Made by a program: the position numbers and the translations under genes | In this document: piece by piece, positions 25,388 through 34,700 of the stretch | How the letters are laid out: every line of letters begins with the position of its first letter | Numbering within the stretch: the stretch's first letter is position 1 | Assembly (NCBI GenBank): GCA_030435675.1 | Contig: CM059625.1 | Span: 17,918,001 to 17,982,000 of the forward strand | Direction of reading: 5' to 3' | From: Steinernema hermaphroditum | Taxonomy: Eukaryota > Nematoda > Chromadorea > Rhabditida > Steinernematidae | DNA: 64,000 nucleotides | Notes under the pieces: generated by a model | What the model saw: the letters and a program-made list of their open reading frames with translations, nothing else | The model's database searches: none | What the model was told of the DNA's origin: nothing

Positions 25388-26663
25388 AGGGACACGGTCA
25401 TGGCGAAAAAAAGTTTTTTAAAAAATCTGAAAATTTTTCTACCCCCCCATTTTCGGGGTCGCCGAAAACGATGGTGAAATCGGTTTCTCGCGAAACCCAT
25501 TAGTTTCCAAGAAATAGACCTTAGGCGGGGGCATGTGATTTACTACGGGTTTCGATGCGATGTGCTGGCCCCAGCACGATATGCTTGCAGAGTCAGCGGC
25601 GGCGTACTGTAGCTCCCTCTTTCTTCCTGGTGTAAGGTTCGAGATCAGCGAATTTTGTTTCCGCGATGCGCGGTTTTGCACCGCGGTGGCAGTTTTGCAC
25701 CATAATGAGATTCGCATGGAGTACTTGCTGCATGGACGCCCGGATAAGACACGATTGGTGTATAGCAAATCGCAGCGTCGGAAAGTGCAGAAGCAGTTCT
25801 ATTTTAGACCTCCAAACGAGTGGCGCAAATCGGTCTTGTTGTGCGCCACTGAAGCTGTTCCATCTGTGGATCAAATGCAGCCGGGAGATTTGCAACCAGA
25901 AGCGCAACCTATTTTAGCCATGATTCTCGATGACACTTTGGATGTCGTTCCCAGTGTGATCACAAATGTTGATTGCAATGAAGAAATCGACATTGTGTGT
26001 CAGCAAGAAGAAAGTGACTACGTTGAAGAATAACGTTCATGTGCTCGTAATCGTAAGTAACCGAACAGATCGTAAGTAACCGAACTTCTTGCACCACTGT
26101 ATCTGTGCTTTTCAGATCGCGATTGCCGATGGCAGGGGTAAAAGTCAGCGATCGGATGATCTTCGAATACCAAGTGGACGACTCGTCTTCTCCGCTCAGC
26201 TTGAATTTTCGTATATTTGACAGAAAATGTGACAGGTAGCCCTATTGTATGCCTATGATTTTGTAGTGGTCGCTTCAATCCAGCTTTCACGCTCATCGGC
26301 ATCAGTAGGAAAACTACGAAGAGAGTCAGTGGCTTCGCCACAAACACAACATCTATGTCTACTCATCGCAACACCGTTTATATATCGCCGAAACAAAATT
26401 CGCTGCTCTCGAACCTTACACCAGGAAGAAAAAGGGAGCTACAGTACGCCGCCGCTGACTCTTCAAGCATATCGTGCTGGGACCAGCACATCGCCTCGAA
26501 ACCCGTAGTAAATCACATGCCCCCGCCTAAAGTCTATTTCTTGGAAACTAATGGGTTTCGCGAGAAACCGATTTCACCATCGTTTTCGGCAACCCCGAAA
26601 ATGGGGGGGTAGAAAAATTTTCAGATTTTTTAAAAAACTTTTTTTCGCCATGACCGTGTCCCT
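25388..26663. mobile_element. TTAA-flanked DNA element with about 280-bp terminal inverted repeats
   Basis: The element starts AGGGACACGGTCATGGCGAA and ends with its complement; TTAA lies immediately outside on both sides (25384-25387 and 26664-26667). The inverted repeats extend about 280 bases (25388 to about 25670, and about 26388 to 26663) with few differences, which suggests recent activity or gene conversion. TTAA target duplication is typical of piggyBac-type transposition. The 1276-bp element carries one frame of 157 codons (25560-26033, +) but no recognisable DDD transposase. It sits inside the RTE frame. Confidence 0.85.
25560..26033 (+). CDS. Unrecognised 157-residue frame inside the TTAA element
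   Basis: The frame starts within the left inverted repeat and ends in a region of acidic residues (NCNEEIDIV...EESDYVEE). It has a basic middle (SKSQRRKVQKQF) and several cysteines near the start. I do not recognise a domain. It may be a remnant of a transposase, an accessory protein, or a chance frame; the absence of stops over 474 bases and the element's apparent youth keep it worth listing. Length is far below a piggyBac transposase. Confidence 0.35.
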   Translation: MCWPQHDMLAESAAAYCSSLFLPGVRFEISEFCFRDARFCTAVAVLHHNEIRMEYLLHGRPDKTRLVYSKSQRRKVQKQFYFRPPNEWRKSVLLCATEAVPSVDQMQPGDLQPEAQPILAMILDDTLDVVPSVITNVDCNEEIDIVCQQEESDYVEE

Positions 26664-26860
26664 TTAATTCTGTGAAACCGATCCGGTCGGTTGCGGTAGA
26701 TCGTCGGTTCTTGAGGACACGGCGCTACCTCAGGAGATCTTCGATGTTCGGCGAAAGTCGAGGCGATCTTCTTATGTCATCTCTGGCGAAATCGGCGGCT
26801 TCGTGGATGCTCTTCGTTAGATTCGCATACGCACTAGACGGTGTTGATGAGGGATTAGGG

Positions 26861-27018
26861 TAAAAAAGAGCCCACGGGAAAAAAGAGCCCACGGGAAAAA
26901 AGAGCCCGGGGAAAAAACAGCCCGGGGAAAAAAGAGCCCATGGGAAAAAAGAGCCCATGGGAAAAAAGAGCCCATGGGAAAAAAGAGCCCACGGGAAAAA
27001 AGAGCCCACGGGAAAAAA
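26861..27018. repeat. Left terminal tandem array of the Mutator-like element
   Basis: Nine units of AAAAAAGAGCCC separated by CACGGG, CGGGG or CATGGG spacers; period about 17 bases. One unit has CAGCCC instead of GAGCCC. Confidence 0.9.
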
Positions 27019-27118
27019 GAAAAAAGTTTCAACTTACTCCAACCGAGCGCTGAGCGTCGAGCAGAATTTCGAACAAAAATTTAAATTCAACAAGTGGAAA
27101 TGTAACAAACAGTACATA

Positions 27119-28964
27119 TTACATGTTTTCTTCCGATTCGAATCCTGAATCATTAGCCATCTCGTCTGTTGACTGATCACCAAGTTCTTCGGTGGCATCC
27201 GATGCGTCCGACTCTGTTCCGTGAGATTCCTGTATGTCCTGGTCTTCTACAAAATTGTGAAATTCTTGGATGACAGCATTTACTAGGATCAGACGCCGTT
27301 TCGGGAGGCATAGATAGCTCTGGTAGCGACAAAACCGATCTACAAACTGAAACAAACGGTTCTGGCCACGTTACAGGATTCACTAGCCTGCGATGAGTAG
27401 TCGTCCGGCGAATCCGCCAAGTAAGCGCGCAGACTTAGCATTGCCTGGTGGGCCAGTTGCGACTTCCGAATGTCGTGAGGGCGACGCTTGTAAATTTGTC
27501 GAGCTCCTGAATGTATCTGCAGCGACTCAGCAGAACTCTCCATGGCCAGATGTTGGAGATGGAAAAGAGCCGCATTTAACAGAGGGTGCCGCGCTGGAAA
27601 GAGTTCTTGGAATCGACGATGGTAACCCTCGGCATGATTCGTTGTCGCCGGGCCTTCGATATCGAACTGGTTTATGTGCGGAACAAGTGGCATCCAGTAG
27701 CTCCTAAAACCACTAATATTCAATCTTGTCATTCTGCTAATTTACATACCGAATATACTGCAGAAACGACATGACATTCGGGTTCTGTGCATACGCTTCG
27801 TCCTCCTCGATCTCGTTAAGCTTGAAACGGATATAACTTGTCTGTAATCCTATTGGCAAATGGACACTTCCGCAAATGCCTTTAATTAGCTTCGAAATGT
27901 CACTGTTTGCTCTGAGAAGATCAGTGAGTCCCTTTTTTACCGCCTTCTTTCGGATCGCCTGACTGACGTGAAACTTGCACAGTCGAGTCTCAGCAGAGGG
28001 AAATACGGTTCGCAAAGCGTCCAAAGCTGGTTTCTCACAGTCAATTCGGAAGCGGAAAGGACTTGTACGATCGCCGAACCTCCTTGCCATTTCCTCCCGA
28101 AGCGTTCGAAATACTCGTATGTATTCGTCGACCGTTTTCTTCTGCATGAGCGCAAAACCGCTATGGATTCCTTCACTCCTGTGGGGGAGTTCATCGTAAA
28201 CGGAGACGAAGCTGTAGATTTGCTGGAAACCTGGTGGCGCGAATTTGAAGTTGCCATCCATGATGATACAGCCGGAGTTCCAGAGGTTGTACAGCCCGTT
28301 TACGTCGGCAAAAATCAATAGCTTCGGTCTCATGGCATGTTCTTCGTTGAATAGAAGCCACGGGTTATGTCCTTCGCCGAGCATTGGTGGTAGAGAGTAG
28401 ATGGCGTTCTGCAAAGGGCACCGGAGACTAAACGGGATGAATCAAATAACTAACCTTGAAGCGCTCAGGAATAGCACGAGGATTTTCCGCTGACACCGTT
28501 GCAGTCGGGTATGCTTTCCGGGAACTGTTTTGATACGTCTTCTTTGCCGTTCGCTTGCTTGGGAATTTCATCCTGATCAGCTGATCTTGTTCGGCGCTTG
28601 TAAACACGAGTAGATTCAAGAACAGTGGCATTTACAGGTAGATCTGTCTTCCTAGTGCTTTTTCAGTCGTGATGTCGATGTCTTCACTGTCGATACAGCT
28701 GTGGTTCAGTTCGGGATCTGTCAACCATCGCGCTCCTTCTTCAAATGACGTAATCTTGTGATGCGCACGCTGTAATCGCTCCTCGCCGAATTTGCGCCGT
28801 TGTACGTTGGCTCTGTCGCAGCTTGTACACCTCATAGTGATCGTCCCATCGGTATTTTCTCGGTGCTTCCTGAATTCGAAGGTGCTTCCAGGGTGAAGAG
28901 CACTATGGAGTAGAGCTTTCCGTGCTTGCTTCTGGGACACGCCCCAAACGACGACTTCATTCAT
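27119..28964 (-). CDS. MULE transposase (spliced, apparently intact)
   Basis: Nuclear DDE transposase expected to bind the terminal arrays. Exon 1 (28964 to about 28640) has a FLYWCH-like finger: F-x-F...C-T-S-C...H-H...NHSC. A short intron joins it to an exon ending FK near 28457. Exon 28409-27750 holds the MULE core: IIMDGNFKFAP (first acid), FRIDCEKPALDAL (second acid) and CKFHVSQAIRKK. Exon 27703-27375 continues RSYWMPLVPH and includes TTNHAEGYHRRF (likely third acid). A last exon (27346-27119) has an acidic tail; its splice phase is uncertain and an alternative end is 27340. No internal stop was found in the spliced reading. Confidence 0.8.
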
Positions 28965-29130
28965 TTTAGAGGAAGACCTGAAATTAATAGGAGTGCTCAA
29001 GAACATCAAACAGTGCACGCAAAGACGTGCAAGCACGCAGAGCATAGACAAACTCCATCTGCGAAGTCTAAACGTCTATCTGCCTCCTAAACAATCGTGG
29101 TGGGAATCTTGAAATTCGAAATTTAAGAAT

Positions 29131-29278
29131 CTGGGCTCTTTTTTCCGTGGGCTCTTTTTTCCCGTGGGCTCTTTTTTCCCATGGGCTCTTTTTTCCCATG
29201 GGCTCTTTTTTCCCCGGGCTCTTTTTTCCCATGGGCTCTTTTTTCCCCGGGCTCTTTTTTCCCATGGGCTCTTTTTTC
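29131..29278. repeat. Right terminal tandem array of the Mutator-like element
   Basis: Nine units of GGGCTCTTTTTTCC, the complement of the left array, with the same alternation of CGT, CAT and CC spacers. It produces open Lys/Gly-rich frames that are not coding. Confidence 0.9.
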
Positions 29279-29295
29279 CTGATACCTTGATGAGG

Positions 29296-30037
29296 ATGAT
29301 ACGGGAGGCGCGGTGTTGAAAGAAAGTAAAGAAAAGTAAAGATCCCGATTTAATCGATGTCTTTCCTTCGGCTTCTTTTCTTCGTGTCGGATAGCTTCCC
29401 GGATCGGCTTCTGGATGGTCGCTCGGACGAGGCGGTGATTGGAGCACGTGTTGTGGGATCCGTTGTGTGGATCGTCTTCGGTTTCTCTGCTGGCTGAGGT
29501 CGTTGGGGGCGCGTATACGGCGTATAGTCGCAGCAGTTGTCGCCCGAACTTCAAATCCAGCATGGAGATTCTCGATAACAGCGGTCGGAAGGCTTCTACG
29601 AACTGCTGCGCTCGGTGGCTGACAAGGAATCCTATTACAGAGACACCGTGACTGTTATCTGGTCCCGCGTAGTAGAAACGGAACTCAGAATCACTCAGAT
29701 CAAGCCATCCTGTTCCTCTCCAGCGCAGTTCAGTCAGCGCGAGGACGTCGATCTTGATCCCTTGAAGTTCGTGTTGGAGCTCCACCAGACGGTCCGCTGA
29801 CGATGGACGGCGCACGTTCAGGGTCCCAATTGCGAGTCGGCCGGCTTCGTTGGGTTGGAACATTCGTGACCCTGCTGTTCTAAGGCTTCTCGGCCATGGG
29901 GTCCGCTGGCAGTGGGGGCTGAGGGGGGTGACCGACCGCTCAAAACCCGGAGGAGAGGGAGATAACCGACCGCTCTCCACCGCTACACAAACGAGACTCG
30001 ATAGCCTTCTGTGTCGACAAATAGAGTAACAATTCAA
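29296..30037 (-). pseudogene. RTE endonuclease domain (internally deleted)
   Basis: The minus-strand frame from 30037 contains RLAIGTLNVRRPSS, DVLALTELRWRG and a GFLVSHRAQ stretch, the N-terminal half of an APE-type retrotransposon endonuclease. It then passes from the VYAPPTT strand directly to a basic linker, without the segment where active-site Asp/His residues are expected. The frame runs to the Mutator-like element's target site at 29287-29295. Confidence 0.75.
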
Positions 30038-30080
30038 GGCGGTTCTTCTCGTATGTCCTCATTGTGTGATATGTAGAATA

Positions 30081-31255
30081 GTCGAGCATTGTAGAGTAAC
30101 CTGCAGCTTCATTGAAAACTTCAAGATGCAAACTGTGAGGCAGGAAACTTCAGTTCTAACTGAAAGAGCCACTGCTGATAACCTGAAGTCTCACTTGGAA
30201 ATTGTTCTCGACCGCTGCAACATCTCTGCGTTGGACGTAGTCGTCAAAACACGTGATGGTGGCGCAAACATGGCCTCCTTCATGGGGGTTCTAAGGTAAT
30301 ACTAATGAAGGATAGTGCGGTGATCGTAATCGTCGTACACAATTTAGCATTCAATGCTTTGCTCATTTTTTACATCTTTGTGTGACAGATGCCATGGACT
30401 CTCCCGAAATCCAAACAATTGTTTCTAAGATCAAGGCAGTTGTAACGTCCTTCAGACATGACCCACAAAATCTGTCGGTGCTTAAGAAATTATCGGCTGA
30501 TCGGACACTCATCATGGTACGTAGTCTCTCATGTACGATATGAGTGACCTCTATTTTCAGTCTAACTCAACAAGGTGGAATTCGGAATATGCTATGGTGA
30601 AACGGTTCAATGAAATGAAGCGCTCATTGATTTTGTTTTCCTTGGATACACTGTTAAGACGTTCACCCCAAATGAAAGCGATCCGTGCGGCGGAAGACAT
30701 CGAAGACGCCGATTTGAATCAGCTGGTCGATTCGCTCTCCTTCTTGACACTTTAACACGAATGCTAAATCCACGTATGATTGCTTTGTGATGTTTTTGCA
30801 TGTTGTAGGTAGAATGCCGAGGATCGTACGCCTCGCTGATTCCGTATCTGCTGTTCAGAATTCTGGCTAAAATTGCTCGTATGTTATCCGATGAAAAAAG
30901 CCGCATTCTGTGCATTGAGTTTGCGAGTCTGCTGAAGGCGACATTTGAGCAGCGCCGAAAAGCCTATGCTCAAAGTAAACTGTTGGAGGGAGCTTCATTT
31001 CTTGACCCGCGCATGGTTTTTCGTGAGGAGATTTATGACCGTACCAGATGGTTGCGGATTCGAGACAAAATCAGAGATGACTGCCAGAAGAGATCAAGTG
31101 AGAACGTTGGAAATCGAACACCGCCGGCGATTCGGCGTTTTGCCCAAGATGACTGGAATTCGCTTGACGACGAACAGCAATCACCAGCGAAAACACCGAC
31201 AGAAAGAGAAATCGAAACTTACTTGCAAGACAGTCGCCTTCCTGTTCCGAGTTAA
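30081..31255 (+). CDS. hAT-type transposase, catalytic region (5' and 3' incomplete)
   Basis: The frame VTCSFIENFKMQ is the H/S-F-I-e motif of hAT transposases. It is followed by ADNLKSHLEIVLDRCNI and TRDGGANMASF (the D-x-x-x-N-M block). Splicing at 30296 and about 30346 gives IQCFAHFLHLCV, the C-x-x-H-x-L-x-L hAT box. After another intron (donor about 30517, acceptor about 30560) comes NSTRWNSEYAMVKR, the TRWNS box. The last part (about 30810-31255) has SFLDPR. The dimerisation domain expected after this is not seen, and the sequence upstream of 30080 is RTE. Together with the BED exon at 24503 this is probably one hAT element or domesticated gene with its middle displaced. Confidence 0.7.
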
Positions 31256-31765
31256 GATCTTTAATCGACTAGACATTACAAAAAAGCAAACTGTTCAAAT
31301 GGGAGCAGCGCTTTAGAAACATCTGTGCATAGCGTAAACAGTGTAAAAGTTGAATGAGTACTTATAACAACTGATATTCTCGACACGTCTTTCTGTTTGC
31401 CAGTTGGCAGCTTTTGCTTCATTATGCTCTATTATCGTAGAGCATTTTTAAACAGCGTCTCGTACTTTGTGCAGTTTGTGCTGTACGGTGTGCAACAAGA
31501 AAGCTATTTCTGGCAATTTATTTGCCGCTTATTATTGCCATCATATCCAAGCCCAACAGTTAACCTTACAGACTTTGAAACGCCTAAATGAATGAAAATG
31601 AAAACACAAGGCACAAATAAGATAGACAATAATCACATGTTCTGTCGCAGTGAGTAAAGCAAAGCTACAGTTATTGGAGTAACTAAAAAGACAATACAAC
31701 AGTGAAAACAGTCACCGGAATTTAAGTAATGTATAATATATGTACAATCTGCACGCAATAGCCAT
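31256..31765. other. Intergenic / 3' untranslated region
   Basis: AT-rich stretch between the hAT fragment and the SLC4 stop codon. It holds no supported gene. The part next to 31765 is expected to be the SLC4 3' untranslated region. Confidence 0.5.
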
Positions 31766-34700
31766 TTAAACTGGAATAGGCGCATTTTCATAGAAGTCTT
31801 TGTCTATCCACTCCCCGTCGTCATCTTCTTCTTCCCCATCCAACTAAAACAATAAGTTATAATGATGAAACGAAATGCAGCAGTCTTACGGCTCGCAGTT
31901 CCTTTTCATTGAAAAACCTCGGCAAGACAAGTTGGCGGAAAACGATGAACAACATGAGAACAAATGGGAATGCTAGTGCTGTCTGCTTGTAGTTCTTGAC
32001 AGTGTAGACGAATCCAAGACAGACTAACTGGATGGCAGTGTAGATGTGCATTTTCCAAACGCGCACCTGAACAAATATACCTTTGTTTACGCTGCTAAAA
32101 CAACGTCTTACCGATTCTGTATACGGCACAATCGGGAAATACTTCTCCGGAATGAAGTAAAGGACCACTCGGTTAATCAGTTGCACTCCAAACAAATTCA
32201 TAACGCCCAAATAAAGGAAAACACCAAATAAGGACGCCAAGGGAAGCCTTAAGTAGGATCCGGCAAATGCAAACGCACCCATCATGATAGACACCCCGAT
32301 GGTGGTGACACGCTGCTCAATTACTTTGTCGACCTCTTAAACGTTAGATTAAGTTTTTCAACAACTAGGCACGCCTCTTACGGGGCCTTTCACCGGGTGC
32401 GGACTTCCTCATCTTGGTGAGAGAACTGCAATGGGCAAGAGACTGAACGGCAGCGGCACACATCCATGGGAGGCCAAGAACACTGCACAGGAAAGCACAT
32501 CCACCCATGAGAACGAGATCCCAATGCATTCCGGAGCCTTTCTTCAGACCGCGCTCCTTGCGGGCTAGAAGTAACCTAAGAAAATTAACGCATTGAAAGC
32601 TGAAAAATTTGCAGATACTCAGTAATCTCAGTTTCCACAAATAGCAAGATGAATACCAGGAGCGCAGGAACCAAAGCGAGTAGAGCAGCCCACCACTTGT
32701 CAGCGGGCAGTGTTGGATCCACTATGAGACCATGTCCACGGACAGCTAAGTTGGTGAAATTGATATGGTCAGGCATGTCCAGGCGAGCGAGGTAAGGGTC
32801 AGGGATGAAGAAATGGACCAGACACGCAACCAATGCGATAGAAATCAGAACACCAAAGTCACCAATTGTACGGCGCAGCTGAAAATATGTTTTTACGGTC
32901 ATAACAAAATGTTATTTTTAGTATTACATGTCTTCCTAAATAGAAGCTATCTCGTAGCTGACGAAGTGCGTATGCAAGGAGGAAGGTCGCCACCATAATG
33001 ATAGCAGTCAAAAGTGCCGTGTTCGGTTCCGCGTCGCTGCACGGTAGAGGAATCATAGTAGTTGTGGGATCGGAGACGTTTGAGCTGTTAGAGCATCCGA
33101 CGTGGACATTCTTATAGTAGCTGTAGTCTTCTACAGGATTATCGCGGAATGTCTGAAACGAAGCTGGAACAATGTTCCGCGCATGGTATTGTGTTTAGGG
33201 ACGAGTTATTTAAGGTGAAACTACAAGGAAAATTCAACATTGAGAAACGCTACTAACATTTCAAAATGAGGACAAGCCCTTGCAAGATGCGACTATTCTA
33301 GAAGTAGACTATTGATCGATCATGGTCTTTTATTTACACGTATAAATAGCCAGCATGTATGCACATTATATTCCGTGATGTTGCAAAACATGACATGTCA
33401 AATTTACAGGGGTAGTAAGCGGTTATTGGTCCCCTATTCTTATTCTCCTATGCAATACCCAGTCACTGTTATGTGCATGGTCACACTCGCGTTTTTTAAC
33501 TAAAAATTGAATATCAGTGAATTCGTGTTGCTTTCGTCGTTCTTAACTAGCACGAAAAAAAATACCTACGATCACCTCTCCCGAATTATAGTCAGCATGT
33601 GTGTGTAACTGTGTAAACAAGAAACGACCCAATGTTAGCATCCCATCAGATCGTTCAAACACTCACCTTTACCAGGAAATGGCAACTTTCTGCAATAAAA
33701 ATGCCTGAAATCAAAGCCGCAAAGATATCCTCCGTAAACCTCGTGACATATTTCAACAATCCGGACCCATCCACTGCTACAGTAATCACGGCGATAACAA
33801 AAATCCACAAACCGGAATACCAGCGAACCGTCAAAAATTCAAAGCCCAATCCTTCGCAAAACTGAAGTGCAGAATATGGGTATGAAAGACGAACGACCAA
33901 AAACCTTACCGTGTACAAACTTGCTTCAAAAATAAGAACAGGACCAGTTGCGCTCATTATGAGCAACGGCTGAGCTGCGAACAGACCCCATATAATACCG
34001 CAGACACATTGTGCCATTAACGTTTCAATTGTACCAATCTTCTCATTCGTATATTTGCCTGAAATAGCCGTTTCTTCGTAATGACAATTGTTACACGTCG
34101 ATAAGCAAAATCCCGTACTAAAGTGCTGAAGTTGGTTTCAGTATGCCACAGTGAAAAGAAAACACATTTCTTCGCTAGCCTTCCAGTCTTATCTGCCGGA
34201 AAATCATTGACGCAATGAGGTTTTTAATTTGATGTCTTGAAATTTAATGGGAACGGCGCAATTCAAACAAAAACACAAACGATCACTTCAAAACATAGTT
34301 ATTATTGTAAAGTATTGCCATGAATTTATTTTAGTTTATTTTAGAAGATCCAAAATGGACTTACCCATCAAGCCTCCAAAAGTGATGGCAGGTGCAAAGC
34401 TCGCGAAAAACATAAACACAATGCTAGTAATGCATTGGAAATCTAAGGCGTCCTTAATGTCAGACCTGAAATTGAATAAGTTAGAATCTTGTACATTTAA
34501 CACACCAGTAGTAGGGGAATCTGTTGCTGAGATCATTAACCATTCCATTAAAGAACATGCGCCGCCTCCTGGTAGAGTCTGATGACGTCTGACTTCCACG
34601 AGGGCTATTATTCTGCACATAGTCAGATTCGGCGTTTTGTGCGTGGACTTTCGCCATTGCCTTTGCCTTCTTACGCTTTTTCAAAGCCTTTTTAATCTCA

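Larger units (their letters stand above)
26853..29286 (-). mobile_element. Mutator-like element (2434 bp) with tandem-repeat termini
   Basis: The element is bounded by a perfect 9-bp direct repeat TTGATGAGG (26844-26852 and 29287-29295), the target-duplication size of Mutator elements. Each end is an inverted array of nine units of about 17 bases built on AAAAAAGAGCCC (26861 to about 27018, and about 29131-29278). Between them is a spliced transposase gene on the minus strand (28964-27119). It is inserted in the RTE copy; joining the flanks at one target copy restores the RTE frame. Open transposase plus perfect duplication point to a recent insertion. Confidence 0.88.
24632..30037 (-). mobile_element. 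RTE-like non-LTR retrotransposon, truncated and twice interrupted
   Basis: Read on the minus strand, an AP-endonuclease domain (from about 29870, with IGTLNVR and ALTELRW) is followed by a linker and a reverse transcriptase (about 25330-24635, with TAPGIDKITVEML, QAGFRKN, YEKAFDSV and GVRQGDTTSPKLFTAALE). The sequence is split by two later insertions, 25388-26663 and 26853-29286. Removing both, with one copy of each target site kept, leaves one continuous frame across each junction. The copy is defective: an in-frame TAG lies about 26730, the endonuclease jumps from VYAPPTT to linker sequence and so lacks the expected SDH motif region, and the reverse transcriptase stops near 24635 before the catalytic FADD box. 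Confidence 0.85.

Noticed and set aside
26861..27018. Regular short repeats resembling a CRISPR array
   Set aside because: Units are contiguous with 3-6 base spacers, mirrored at 29131-29278, and form the ends of a Mutator-like element in a eukaryotic genome.
27393..27707. 104-codon + frame
   Set aside because: Antisense of the Mutator-like transposase exon.
29068..29447. Lys/Gly-rich minus frames
   Set aside because: Translation of the right terminal array of the Mutator-like element.
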